This document shows, one piece after another, positions 32,765 to 41,845 of a stretch of DNA of 64,000 nt (positions within the stretch are counted from its first letter, which is position 1; each line of letters begins with the position of its first letter). A program made the translations under genes and the position numbers. The notes beneath the pieces are model-generated. The model was not told the DNA's origin. It ran no database searches and worked only from the letters and a program-made list of their open reading frames with translations. The DNA is from Paracoccus salsus. GTDB taxonomy: Bacteria; Pseudomonadota; Alphaproteobacteria; Rhodobacterales; Rhodobacteraceae. The stretch spans positions 124,001 through 188,000 of the forward strand of contig NZ_JAKGGD010000007.1 in the NCBI RefSeq assembly GCF_021556615.1. The letters are read 5' to 3'.

Positions 32765-35700
32765 ATGGCCACGATTGTGCTGTCCGCAGTTGGTGCATCT
32801 GTCGGAGGCGGCTTCGGGGGCGCGTTCCTCGGCCTGTCCGGCGCCGTTATCGGCCGTGCCATCGGGGCGACGGTGGGTCGCGCCATTGACCAGCGTCTGC
32901 TGGGCGCAGGTTCAAAGGCAGTCGAGACAGGTCGCATCGACCGCCTTCGACTGCAAACCGCGGGCGAAGGCGCACCCGTGCCGCGGATATGGGGGCAAAT
33001 GAGGGTGCCCGGACACGTGATCTGGGCTTCTTCTCTGGAAGAGGTCAGCCGCTCCGATGACGGCGGCGGCAAGGGAGCGCCGACGTCCAAGGTGACGCAG
33101 GTCAGCTATCGTCTGTCGGTCGCGTTGGCGTTGTGCGAGGGGCAGATTTTGGGCGTGGGTCGCGTCTGGGCGGACGGCGAAGAGGTCGCCGCGTCCAGCT
33201 TGAACATGCGTGTCTATCGCGGCACCGAGACCCAGATGCCAGACCCCGCCGTCGCGGCCCGTGAGGGTGACTCCGCACCGACCTATCGCGGCGTTGCCTA
33301 TGTGGTGCTGGAGGATCTGAACCTTGAACGCTGGGGCAACAGAATGCCACAGTTGAGCTTCGAGGTGACCTGCCCTGCACGAGACGGAACCGGTCTGTGC
33401 CGGGACGTGCGCGCCGTGGCGCTGATCCCGGGGACTGGCGAATATGCGCTGGCCACGACACCCGTCACCCAGGATCTGGGTCTTGGCGAGGTCCGGTCGA
33501 TCAATGTCAGTTCGCCAATGGGCGGGACGGATTTCAGTGTCTCGATGGACACTCTGGGACGCGAACTGCCGAATGTGGGATCAGTTTCGCTGGTGGTATC
33601 GTGGTTCGGAGACGACCTTCGGATCAATCGCTGCGGTCTTCGCCCCAAGGTCGAGCAGACTGAGGTCGATGGCAGCGAAATGCTCTGGCGCGCGGGTGGA
33701 CTCACCCGGAACGAGGCGCAGACCGTGGCGCGCGTCGAGGGGCGGCCGATCTATGGCGGCACGCCATCGGACGGCTCGGTGATCCAGTCACTGCGCGCAA
33801 TCGCGGCATCGGGTCGCCGCGCGGTATTCTATCCCTTCATCCTGATGGAGCAGCTTTCCGGGAACGGGCTCACAGATCCTTATGGCGGGTCGGAGCAACC
33901 GGTGATGCCCTGGCGCGGGCGCATCACCACCTCGGTCGCTGCCGGCGGCGCTGGATCACCCGACGGCACGCAGGTGGCGGAAGATCAGGTCGCGGCATTC
34001 TTCGGAAATGCCGAAGCTGCCGATTTCAGCCGCTCTGGCGACCAGGTCAGCTATCACGGGCCGGACGAGTGGTCCTATCGCAGGTTCATCCTGCACTACG
34101 CGCATCTATGCGCGGCGGCGGGCGGAATAGACGGGTTCCTGATCGGCTCCGAGATGATCGGCATGACACAGATCCGGGGTCCGCAGAATCGTTATCCGGC
34201 GGTCGCGCAGCTCAAGCGTCTGGCTGCGGATGTGCGCGCGATCCTGGGACCCGAGGTGAGGATCGGCTATGCTGCTGACTGGTCGGAATATTTTGGCCAT
34301 CACCCCGGCAACGGGGAACTCTTCTTTCACCTTGATCCACTCTGGTCGGACGACAACATCGATTTCATCGGAATCGACAACTATATGCCGTTGTCGGACT
34401 GGCGCGACGGAGATGACCATCTGGACGCCCGGTGGGGCCGTATCGACAACCCCGAATATCTTGGGTCGAATGTCTGCGGTGGCGAAGGATACGACTGGTA
34501 CTATGCCAGCGATGCCGATCGCGACGCGCAACACCGCACGCCCATCACCGATGGACAATATGACGAGGCCTGGGTCTGGCGCTACAAGGACATCAGAAGC
34601 TGGTGGCAGAACCTGCATTTCGACCGACCCGGCGGTGTCCGGTCTCGGGAGGCCACGGGCTGGATTCCGGGTTCGAAGCCGGTCTGGTTCACGGAGTACG
34701 GCTGCGCGGCACTGGACAAGGCAACCAATCAGCCGAACAAGTTTCTCGACGCCATGAGTTCGGAAAGCGTGCTTCCGTTCTATTCGACCGGGCAGCGCGA
34801 CGATGCCATCCAGGCCGCCTATGTGCAGGCGTTCAACGCCTATTGGTCAAAGGCCGACAATAACCCTTCCATGGAGGGCGGCGGCCGGATGGTCGATCTG
34901 GACCGTGCCCATGTCTGGTGCTGGGATGCCCGACCCTATCCCGCCTTTCCCGCGCGGGGCGACCTTTGGTCCGATGGACCGGCATGGGAGCGTGGACACT
35001 GGCTGAACGGCCGGGCGGGTGCGGTGATGCTGCCCGCAGTCGTGGGCGATATCTGTCGCGGCGCGGGGGTGTCGTCGTTCGATACCAGCGGCATCTCCGG
35101 TGTGGTTCGCGGCTATGGTCTGGGTGGCGGCGAAAGCGGTCGGGCGGCGCTGCAACCACTGATGCTGGCGCACGGCTTCGATGCGGTCGAGCGCGAGGGA
35201 GTGCTGCGATTTGTCAGCCGCGACGGGCTGGCGCGCGCTGATCTGAGCGCGGACGACCTTGCCATCGCGGACGAGATTGTCGGCCTTGAAACAGTGCGCG
35301 CTCCCGAGCCGGAACTGGTTGGCCGGCTACGGCTGACCCATGTCGAAGCGGGCGCGGACTATGCCGCAGCAACCGCCGAGACGAGCCTTCCACAGGCCGA
35401 CCAGGAGACCGTCACGGAAAGCGAGTTTCCGATGCTGCTGACGCGCGCTGAAGGACGCGCGATCGCCGAACGCTGGCTGTCCGAGGCCGTCGTCTCGCGC
35501 GATACGGTGCGTTTCGCCCTGCCGCCATCCTTGTCCGGGCTGGGGCCCGGCGATGTCGTCAGGATCCATCAGGTCGGGATCGAGCCGCGCCGTTGGCGCA
35601 TCGACCGGGTCGAGCGCGCGGGGGCCATCACCGTTGATGCCGTCAGGGTCGAGCCAGGAGTCTATCGTCCCGCCTTGTCCAACGAGGATGAAACGAGGAT

Positions 35701-36649
35701 CCGGCGCTATGTGCCTCCGATGCCGGTTCTGCCGGTGTTTCTGGACCTGCCGCTGTTGCGAGGCGACGAAGTGCCCCATGCGCCGTATCTTGCGGTGACG
35801 GCCCATCCCTGGCCCGGCACCGTTGCCGCATATGTCTCGATCGAGCAAGAGGGAGGATACGAGTTCAACCTGGCTCTCGATCGACGTGCCGTGATCGGGC
35901 GCTCGTTGTCGGTGCTTGAGAGTGCGCGACCCGGTGTGCTGGATCGCGGCGCGCCGCTGCGCGTCCGGATCAAGTCCGGCGCCCTCAGATCAGTCACCCA
36001 GAGGGCCTTGCTGGCAGGCGCCAACGTCCTGGCGATCGGTGACGGGTCGCCCGAAAACTGGGAGATCCTGCAGTTCCGAAAGGCGGAGCCCGTCGGCCAG
36101 GGTGTCTGGGAAATCAGCGAGCGCCTGCGTGGTCAGGCGGGTACGGATGCGACCATGCCTCACATCTGGCCCGAAGGTAGCATGGTTGTTCTGCTTGATG
36201 GCGCGCCGCAGCAAGTCAAGCTGTCGCCCACCGCCAGAGGCCAGGAGAGGTTCTGGCGGATCGGACCTGCAACACGGGCTCCCGACGATTCCAGTTATCG
36301 CGATCGCCTCACTCAGGCGCGCGGTATCGGATTGCGGCCATACGCGCCCTGCCATCTTCGCGCGGATGGACGAAAGCTGAGCTGGATTCGCAGGACACGG
36401 ATCGAAGGCGACGGTTGGGAAGGTCTCGACGTTCCGCTGGGTGAAAGCCGCGAGGTCTATCTGCTGCGGATCTCGCAATTCGGAACGCGACTGCATGAGG
36501 TGCAACTCGGCGCTGCCGAGTACACCATTCCCGGCGACATCTGGCAGATCATCAACGCCGGCGGAGCGTACACCGTCGCGGTCGCGCAATTGTCGGACCA
36601 GTTCGGTGCCGGCGCGTTTCTAAGGAGGACTTTCAATGCCGACGAATGA
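32765..36649 (+). CDS. GTA gene 15, giant tail-tip (megatron) protein
   Basis: 1294 residues. N-terminal hydrophobic/Gly-rich piece (GGGFGGAFLGLSGAVIGRAIGATVGRAID) suited to membrane penetration, then hub-like beta domains, then a TIM-barrel glycoside-hydrolase-like region (about 350-700: YGSPDEWSYRRFI-type start, GFLIGSEMIGMTQIR, IDFIGIDNYMPLSDWRDG, KPVWFTEYGCAALDKATNQPN), followed by phage-tail domains. Glu/Asp in WFTEYG and IGSEM sit where GH catalytic acids would. It forms the tail tip that binds and enters the recipient. AAGGAGG before ATG 32765. One of the best-conserved GTA genes. Confidence 0.93.
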   Translation: MATIVLSAVGASVGGGFGGAFLGLSGAVIGRAIGATVGRAIDQRLLGAGSKAVETGRIDRLRLQTAGEGAPVPRIWGQMRVPGHVIWASSLEEVSRSDDGGGKGAPTSKVTQVSYRLSVALALCEGQILGVGRVWADGEEVAASSLNMRVYRGTETQMPDPAVAAREGDSAPTYRGVAYVVLEDLNLERWGNRMPQLSFEVTCPARDGTGLCRDVRAVALIPGTGEYALATTPVTQDLGLGEVRSINVSSPMGGTDFSVSMDTLGRELPNVGSVSLVVSWFGDDLRINRCGLRPKVEQTEVDGSEMLWRAGGLTRNEAQTVARVEGRPIYGGTPSDGSVIQSLRAIAASGRRAVFYPFILMEQLSGNGLTDPYGGSEQPVMPWRGRITTSVAAGGAGSPDGTQVAEDQVAAFFGNAEAADFSRSGDQVSYHGPDEWSYRRFILHYAHLCAAAGGIDGFLIGSEMIGMTQIRGPQNRYPAVAQLKRLAADVRAILGPEVRIGYAADWSEYFGHHPGNGELFFHLDPLWSDDNIDFIGIDNYMPLSDWRDGDDHLDARWGRIDNPEYLGSNVCGGEGYDWYYASDADRDAQHRTPITDGQYDEAWVWRYKDIRSWWQNLHFDRPGGVRSREATGWIPGSKPVWFTEYGCAALDKATNQPNKFLDAMSSESVLPFYSTGQRDDAIQAAYVQAFNAYWSKADNNPSMEGGGRMVDLDRAHVWCWDARPYPAFPARGDLWSDGPAWERGHWLNGRAGAVMLPAVVGDICRGAGVSSFDTSGISGVVRGYGLGGGESGRAALQPLMLAHGFDAVEREGVLRFVSRDGLARADLSADDLAIADEIVGLETVRAPEPELVGRLRLTHVEAGADYAAATAETSLPQADQETVTESEFPMLLTRAEGRAIAERWLSEAVVSRDTVRFALPPSLSGLGPGDVVRIHQVGIEPRRWRIDRVERAGAITVDAVRVEPGVYRPALSNEDETRIRRYVPPMPVLPVFLDLPLLRGDEVPHAPYLAVTAHPWPGTVAAYVSIEQEGGYEFNLALDRRAVIGRSLSVLESARPGVLDRGAPLRVRIKSGALRSVTQRALLAGANVLAIGDGSPENWEILQFRKAEPVGQGVWEISERLRGQAGTDATMPHIWPEGSMVVLLDGAPQQVKLSPTARGQERFWRIGPATRAPDDSSYRDRLTQARGIGLRPYAPCHLRADGRKLSWIRRTRIEGDGWEGLDVPLGESREVYLLRISQFGTRLHEVQLGAAEYTIPGDIWQIINAGGAYTVAVAQLSDQFGAGAFLRRTFNADE

Positions 36650-37349
36650 GAGCACCCGGCTTGGGATGCCGCTTCTGCAGCCAGCCCAGGCACAGAAACA
36701 TGTCACGGTCAACGAGGCGCTCGCGCGGCTCGACGGGCTGGTCAACCTGGTGCTTCAAAGCGTCTCTTCTGCGCAGCCTCCGGCGTCGTTTACCGATGGC
36801 CAGTGCTGGGGCGTGTCTGGGAACGGCGCCGGCGCTTGGGCGGGACGCGGCGGACAAATCGCGATCGCAAGCAATGGCGGCTGGGTCTTCCTGACCCCCA
36901 CGCCCGGGATGCAAGCCTTCGTGGCCGACATGGGCGTGGCGGCGATCCACGATGAAAGCGGCTGGGTCGCTGGCGCGATGACGCTTGGCGCGCTGGGTTC
37001 GGCCCTGACCGCGGGGATGGCTGAGGCTGAAGTGACCGTCGCGGCGGGCGGCACGTTCGACACTGGCGTGACGATACCGTCTGGCGCCATGGTCATAGGT
37101 GCTGCCGCACGGGTGACACAGGCGCTTTCCGGATCCCTTTCCGGCTGGCGGCTTGGTACCGCAGGCGCTGAAAACCGCTTCGGTCAGGGCATTGGAATCG
37201 CGAAAGACTCCTGGGCCCGCGGCATGCTGGGAACGCCGATGACCTATTATCAACCCGCGGCCCTGTTGATGACCGCAGAGGGCGGGACCTTCAGTGCGGG
37301 CACCGTCAGCCTGGCGGTGCACTGGCTGTCCATGCGCCTGCCGGGCTGA
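36636..37349 (+). CDS. DUF2793 protein, GTA head-spike base-like
   Basis: 237 residues. The N-terminus LGMPLLQPAQAQKHVTVNEALARLDGLVNLVLQS and the block FTDGQCWGVSGNGAGAWAGRGGQIAIASNGGWVFLTPTPGMQAFV define DUF2793. In R. capsulatus a DUF2793 protein (GhsA) is the base of GTA head spikes needed for binding recipient capsule. Here the gene overlaps the end of gene 15 by 14 bases and so is in the main cluster. No GhsB-like fibre gene follows; cysE comes next. The C-terminal part is probably a small trimer/beta region. Last GTA gene in the window. Confidence 0.85.
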   Translation: MPTNESTRLGMPLLQPAQAQKHVTVNEALARLDGLVNLVLQSVSSAQPPASFTDGQCWGVSGNGAGAWAGRGGQIAIASNGGWVFLTPTPGMQAFVADMGVAAIHDESGWVAGAMTLGALGSALTAGMAEAEVTVAAGGTFDTGVTIPSGAMVIGAAARVTQALSGSLSGWRLGTAGAENRFGQGIGIAKDSWARGMLGTPMTYYQPAALLMTAEGGTFSAGTVSLAVHWLSMRLPG

Positions 37350-37430
37350 CGATCTTCGGCACCACCTGTGTCTTTTCCCCTGATCCATTCTGGGCTATGA
37401 AAGGGGTTCAATTTGACGCGGGTGGTTCCG

Positions 37431-38258
37431 ATGAACATTCAAGACAGCCGCAAGAGGGCACTGGATCTGGACCGGGACGCGGTCTGGTCGCAGGTACGCG
37501 ACGAAGCGACCGAAGCCGTACGCGACGAGCCGCTGCTGGGTGCACTGATCCATGCCGGTTTGCTGCATCATCACAATCTAGAGGCGGCGCTGGCTTATCG
37601 GTTTTCGTTGAAGCTTGCATCTGGTGAGATGAGCGAGCAGATCCTGCGAGAGTTGGCGGATCAGGCTTATGCCTCGACACCGGACCTTGGCGATGCGGCG
37701 CGGGCGGATATCCTGGCGGTCTATGACCGCGATCCCGCGACGCATCGGCTCATACAGCCAATCCTGTTCTTCAAGGGTTTCCAAGCGTTGCAGGCTTACA
37801 GGATGGGGCATTGGCTGTGGAAGCACGATCGCCGTGACATGGCGTATTTCGTGCAGATGCGCTGCTCCGAGTGTTTCGGCGTGGATATTCACCCTGCCGC
37901 GCAGATCGGCACGGGAGTGATGATCGACCATGCCCATTCCATCGTCATCGGCGAGACGGCGACCGTTGGCAATGATGTGTCGATGCTGCACTCCGTGACG
38001 CTTGGCGGGACCGGGAAGGAAGATGGTGACCGCCATCCCAAGATCGGCGACGGCGTGATGATCGGCGCTGGCGCCAAGGTGCTGGGCAACATCCGGGTGG
38101 GGCATCATTCGCGCATCGCGGCTGGCTCGGTCGTGTTGCATGATGTGCCTTGCTGCAAGACCGTGGCGGGCGTTCCAGCGCGCGTGATCGGCGATGCAGG
38201 CTGTCCGGAGCCTTCGCACAGCATGAATCAGTTGCTGGGAACTGAGGAGTATTTCTAG
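37431..38258 (+). CDS. cysE: Serine O-acetyltransferase
   Basis: 275 residues. Acetyl-CoA + L-serine to O-acetylserine, first step of cysteine synthesis. An N-terminal helical domain ([19 protein letters not shown]) is followed by the left-handed beta-helix hexapeptide domain: [67 protein letters not shown], and [26 protein letters not shown]. The catalytic His is in the DHAH site. ATG 37431 was chosen; a TTG at 37413 with AAAGGGG upstream is an alternative. Convergent with pyrD; their stop codons overlap. Confidence 0.93.
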   Translation: MNIQDSRKRALDLDRDAVWSQVRDEATEAVRDEPLLGALIHAGLLHHHNLEAALAYRFSLKLASGEMSEQILRELADQAYASTPDLGDAARADILAVYDRDPATHRLIQPILFFKGFQALQAYRMGHWLWKHDRRDMAYFVQMRCSECFGVDIHPAAQIGTGVMIDHAHSIVIGETATVGNDVSMLHSVTLGGTGKEDGDRHPKIGDGVMIGAGAKVLGNIRVGHHSRIAAGSVVLHDVPCCKTVAGVPARVIGDAGCPEPSHSMNQLLGTEEYF

Positions 38259-39313
38259 ACCCAGTCGGCGATACCGCTGCCCGTCAGTTCGGGTAGCGTG
38301 ACCGCTTCGCGTCCCAGTCTGGCGTCTAGGTCTTCGGCGATGCGTGCCGCCAGCGAAAATCCCTCATAGATCAGTGCGGAATAGATCTGGACCGCCGTCG
38401 CGCCTGCCCGCAGCTTTTCCCAGGCCTGCCCGGCAGAGCCGACGCCGCCGACGCCGATCAGGGGAATTTCGCCATTCAACTGCCTGTAGAGCCTTGCGAG
38501 GACTGTCGTCGAACGCCGAAACAAGGGTGCGCCCGAAAGCCCGCCGGCTTCGGATCTTTGCGGGTCTGTGAGGCCTTCGCGCGACAGCGTGGTGTTGGTC
38601 GCTATGATCGCATCGACGCGCGCGTTCCGGGCGACCGCTGCGATATCGGACAGCGCGGCTTCATCCAGGTCGGGTGCGACCTTGACGAAAACCGGCCGCC
38701 TGTCGGGCAGCGCGTCGCGCGCCGTGATCACCCTCTCCAGCAACGCCGCCAGCGCATCGGCGCCCTGCAGGTCTCGTAGTTTCTCGGTGTTCGGAGAAGA
38801 GACATTCACTGTCAGGAAATCTGCCGAAGCGCCCGCAATACGGACGACTTCGGCAAAATCGGCCGCCCTGTCCACGCTGTCCTTGTTCGCGCCGATGTTC
38901 AGACCGACCGGGACGCCGTCAGGCCGCGCGGCGAGGCGCTCGGCAATCTTGGCGGCACCCTCGTTGTTGAAGCCGAAGCGGTTGATGATCGCCCGATCCC
39001 CGGCCAGGCGGAACAGGCGGGGCTTGCTGTTGCCTGGTTGTGGCCGAGGCGTGGCGGCACCCAGTTCGACAAAACCAAATCCGGCGCGCATCAGCGCGGC
39101 CAGGGCTTTCGCGTTCTTGTCATATCCGGCCGCCAGGCCGATTGGATTCGGCAGGTCCAGCCCGGCAAGCTTGGTGTGCAGCCTGTCCGAGGTGACAGGT
39201 GCACCCGGCAGCGGAACAAGCCCGGCCCCCAACGCCCTGATGGACAGGTCATGTGCATGCTCGGGATCGAGCCGATGCATCGCGGCCAGCCCCAGCCGCT
39301 CGATCACATTCAT
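38255..39313 (-). CDS. pyrD: Dihydroorotate dehydrogenase (quinone)
   Basis: 352 residues, class 2. Oxidises dihydroorotate to orotate with quinone, at the membrane surface; fourth step of pyrimidine synthesis. N-terminal membrane-binding helices ([23 protein letters not shown]), then the FMN barrel: [41 protein letters not shown], catalytic Ser in [39 protein letters not shown] and GVGGVGSA. Its ATG overlaps the stop of the upstream DUF952 gene (39310-39313). Confidence 0.95.
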   Translation of the reverse strand: MNVIERLGLAAMHRLDPEHAHDLSIRALGAGLVPLPGAPVTSDRLHTKLAGLDLPNPIGLAAGYDKNAKALAALMRAGFGFVELGAATPRPQPGNSKPRLFRLAGDRAIINRFGFNNEGAAKIAERLAARPDGVPVGLNIGANKDSVDRAADFAEVVRIAGASADFLTVNVSSPNTEKLRDLQGADALAALLERVITARDALPDRRPVFVKVAPDLDEAALSDIAAVARNARVDAIIATNTTLSREGLTDPQRSEAGGLSGAPLFRRSTTVLARLYRQLNGEIPLIGVGGVGSAGQAWEKLRAGATAVQIYSALIYEGFSLAARIAEDLDARLGREAVTLPELTGSGIADWV

Positions 39314-39645
39314 TCCAGCCGTCCCGTGACATGCCCCTCGGAGCCCATCTGTATCAGCCTTGTCCAGCGAATATCTGCGATCAGCAATGGACGGTAGAGA
39401 TGCGGAAACAGATCGCCTCCACGCGACGGCTCCCATTGCAGGTCATCGCCCATCGCGGCCGCGTCGCAGGCCAGAAGGACCAACCCGTCCACGCCCGCGA
39501 AATGCCTCGACAAGGTTTCCGGCAATTGCTCGGCGGTGGAAAGATGGACGAACCCATCCGCGACATCGACCGGCGCGCCCTCGGTCTTGCCGGCGCCCTG
39601 CATCGTCGCCCATTCGTCCGCGAGAAGTATTTTGTAGATCAACAT
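39310..39645 (-). CDS. DUF952 family protein
   Basis: 111 residues: [77 protein letters not shown]. This is the DUF952 pattern (a RIFT/NAD-binding-like fold related to glutathione S-transferase-fused forms). Molecular role is not known. It is translationally coupled to pyrD by a 4-base overlap; pairing with pyrD is common in Rhodobacterales. ATG 39645 was chosen from family length; the longer open frame has no ribosome site. Confidence 0.9.
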   Translation of the reverse strand: MLIYKILLADEWATMQGAGKTEGAPVDVADGFVHLSTAEQLPETLSRHFAGVDGLVLLACDAAAMGDDLQWEPSRGGDLFPHLYRPLLIADIRWTRLIQMGSEGHVTGRLE

Positions 39646-39800
39646 GGGCGCATTTGCCTTGTCACGCGCGCTGGCGTCAAGCACGCGATGCGGGCGATTC
39701 TGGTTCTGAGTGGGCGATCTGCTGACTGCGGCGTTTGACCGGCTGTCGCTACTGGGCCAATCTGCGCAGACAAGATCAACGGAGTTGAAAGGAATCACGG

Positions 39801-41402
39801 ATGACCCTCCGCCTTCTGACGGCTGTTTCCGTCGCAGCCTTGTTTGCGGGATCCGCGCAGGCCGAGACCGTGCTGCATATCCTTCATACGAACGACTTTC
39901 ACAGTCGAATCGAATCGATCAACAAATACGACAGTACCTGTGACGGCGAAACCGAAGAGGCGGGCGAATGCTTCGGCGGCAGCGCCCGATTCGTGACCAA
40001 GATCGCCGAACTGCGCAAGCAGCTGGAAGAAGCCGGCGAACCGGTGATCCTTCTGGATGCGGGCGATCAGTTTCAGGGCAGCCTCTTCTACACCACCTAC
40101 AAGGGCAAGGCTGCAGCCGAGTTCATGAACAAGCTGGCCTATGACGCGATGGCGGTAGGCAACCACGAATTCGACGATGGCCCCGAGACGCTGGCGGCAT
40201 TCATGGACATGGTCGAATTTCCTGTGATCTCGGCCAATATCGATGCGTCGCAGGACACGCACCTGCATGGAAAGCTTGTCGGCAGCACGATCATCGAACG
40301 CGGCGGCGAAAAGATCGGCATCATCGGGGGCACCACGCTCGACACGCCCGAGATCTCTTCTCCGGGTGACGACGTGATCTTCATGGACGATGTCGAAAGC
40401 ATCAAGGCCGATGTCCAGGAGCTGACCGAACAGGGTGTGACCAAGATCATCGCGCTGACGCACGAGGGCTACAAGCGCGATCAGGAACTGGCGGCGGCAG
40501 TCCCGGGTCTTGACGCGATCGTGGGCGGCCACTCGCACAGTGCGTTGGGAACGATGGACAACGCCGTCGGCCCCTATCCGACGATGGTGGCGGGCGCCGA
40601 CGGTGTCGAGGTTCCGGTCGTGCAGGCCTATGCCTACTCGAAATATCTTGGCCATCTCAAGCTTACATTCGACGATTACGGCAAGGTCACCAGAGTCGAG
40701 GGCGAGCCGATCCTGATGGATGCGTCGGTCACCCCGGACGAGGAAACGCTGGCCCGGATCAGGGAACTGGCCGCGCCGATCGATGAGTTGCGCAACAAGG
40801 TGGTGGCCCAGACATCCGCACCCATCGACGGTGACCGGGTGAACTGCCGCGCCAGGGAATGCGAGATGGGCAATCTGGTCGCCGACGCAATGCTCGATCG
40901 CGTGAAGGATCAGGGCATCGGGATCGCCATTGCCAATGGTGGCGGGCTGCGGGCCTCGATCGATGCAGGGCCGGTGACGATGGGTGAAGTCTATACTGTC
41001 CTGCCGTTCCAGAACACGCTTGCGACCTTCCAGTTGCTTGGATCGGATGTGATCGCCGCGCTGGAAAACGGGGCAAGCCAGATCGAGGAAGGCGGCGGTC
41101 GCTTCGCTCAGGTCGCGGGAATCCGATACACGATCGATCCAGAGGCCGAGCCCGGTAGCCGGGTCAGCGATGTCATGGTCCGGGATGGCGACGAATGGAG
41201 CGCGATCGACCCGACGGCGACGTACGGCGTCGTGTCGAACAACTTCATGCGCGGCGGCGGGGACGGCTATGATGTCTTTGCCACAAACGCCCGCAACGCT
41301 TATGATTTCGGCCCCGATCTGGCCGAGGTGCTTGCCGATTACCTGGCCGGGCAGGGGCCTGCATACGCCCCCAGCCTGGATGGTCGGATCACCATCCGGT
41401 AG
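39801..41402 (+). CDS. Periplasmic 5'-nucleotidase / UDP-sugar hydrolase family
   Basis: 533 residues. A signal peptide (LTAVSVAALFAGSAQAE) is followed by the metallophosphoesterase domain: HTNDFHSR, DAGDQFQGS, GNHEFDDG, LTHEGYKRDQEL and GGHSH (all metal ligands present). The C-terminal substrate domain has AIANGGGLRASIDAGPVTMGEVYTVLPFQNTLA and NNFMRGGGDGYDVF. It dephosphorylates extracellular nucleotides to nucleosides in the periplasm. It stands alone, divergent from the DUF952-pyrD pair. A GC-rich hairpin lies ~25 bases after its stop. Confidence 0.94.
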   Translation: MTLRLLTAVSVAALFAGSAQAETVLHILHTNDFHSRIESINKYDSTCDGETEEAGECFGGSARFVTKIAELRKQLEEAGEPVILLDAGDQFQGSLFYTTYKGKAAAEFMNKLAYDAMAVGNHEFDDGPETLAAFMDMVEFPVISANIDASQDTHLHGKLVGSTIIERGGEKIGIIGGTTLDTPEISSPGDDVIFMDDVESIKADVQELTEQGVTKIIALTHEGYKRDQELAAAVPGLDAIVGGHSHSALGTMDNAVGPYPTMVAGADGVEVPVVQAYAYSKYLGHLKLTFDDYGKVTRVEGEPILMDASVTPDEETLARIRELAAPIDELRNKVVAQTSAPIDGDRVNCRARECEMGNLVADAMLDRVKDQGIGIAIANGGGLRASIDAGPVTMGEVYTVLPFQNTLATFQLLGSDVIAALENGASQIEEGGGRFAQVAGIRYTIDPEAEPGSRVSDVMVRDGDEWSAIDPTATYGVVSNNFMRGGGDGYDVFATNARNAYDFGPDLAEVLADYLAGQGPAYAPSLDGRITIR

Positions 41403-41845
41403 TCGCGATCCCGGGGCATTCAGCCCGCCCCTGCCGCCCCTTCGCGGCGGGGGCCATGCTTGAGCGCAACCACCCTTGTCGCACCATTGCGCGGTCTTCG
41501 GCGCGGGCCAGGCATTGCAGATCCCTCGCTTGGCGATGCGACGGCGTTGGGCGCAATCCGAAAGGGGGCACTTGGCAAGGATCGTGCCGGGCTTCGTTTC
41601 GCCCGGCCATTCGCCGATCTTGCGCGCCGCGGCGATCCGGGTGTTCCCCGCATCCGTGAGCTTGTTCAGGATGATGAACTGCGCGAACTCGAACTGGTCG
41701 TTCTGCCGATCCGCCAGCCGGCGGTCATTTGCCCCGACCAGCACCTCGCCCTTCGAGCCAGCAGGTCACTCTGGAAAAATCACGCAGGAGATTTGCGGCG
41801 TCGAGGCCCATTGACGACCTGCGTTGCTTGCGCCATGCCGCGTCC
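41403..41845. other. Intergenic stretch with one unconvincing minus-strand frame
   Basis: About 440 bases between the nucleotidase and ABC-F genes. Left end holds the hairpin at 41427. On the minus strand a frame from GTG 41744 (GAAGGGCGAG before it) gives a fairly protein-like start (QNDQFEFAQFIILNKLTDAG, then a Cys-rich CPLSDC...GGCAQAW), but it runs without stop antisense through the whole nucleotidase gene, so it is not convincing as an intact gene. It may be the start of a broken one. Confidence 0.4.
41427..41454 (+). terminator. GC-rich hairpin after the 5'-nucleotidase gene
   Basis: GCCCCTGCCGC (41427-41437) pairs with GCGGCGGGGGC (41444-41454, one G-T pair), loop of 6. No T-run, so termination may be partial or Rho-assisted. 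Confidence 0.4.

Noticed and set aside
22534..37349. Ordinary active prophage
   Set aside because: There is no integrase, repressor, replication or lysis gene within the cluster, and the order and short tape measure protein match a gene transfer agent.
39795..41744. 649-codon open frame antisense to the 5'-nucleotidase gene
   Set aside because: The nucleotidase has intact motifs on the plus strand. Only the short part beyond 41403 looks faintly protein-like, and it has no stop of its own, so I did not call it a gene.
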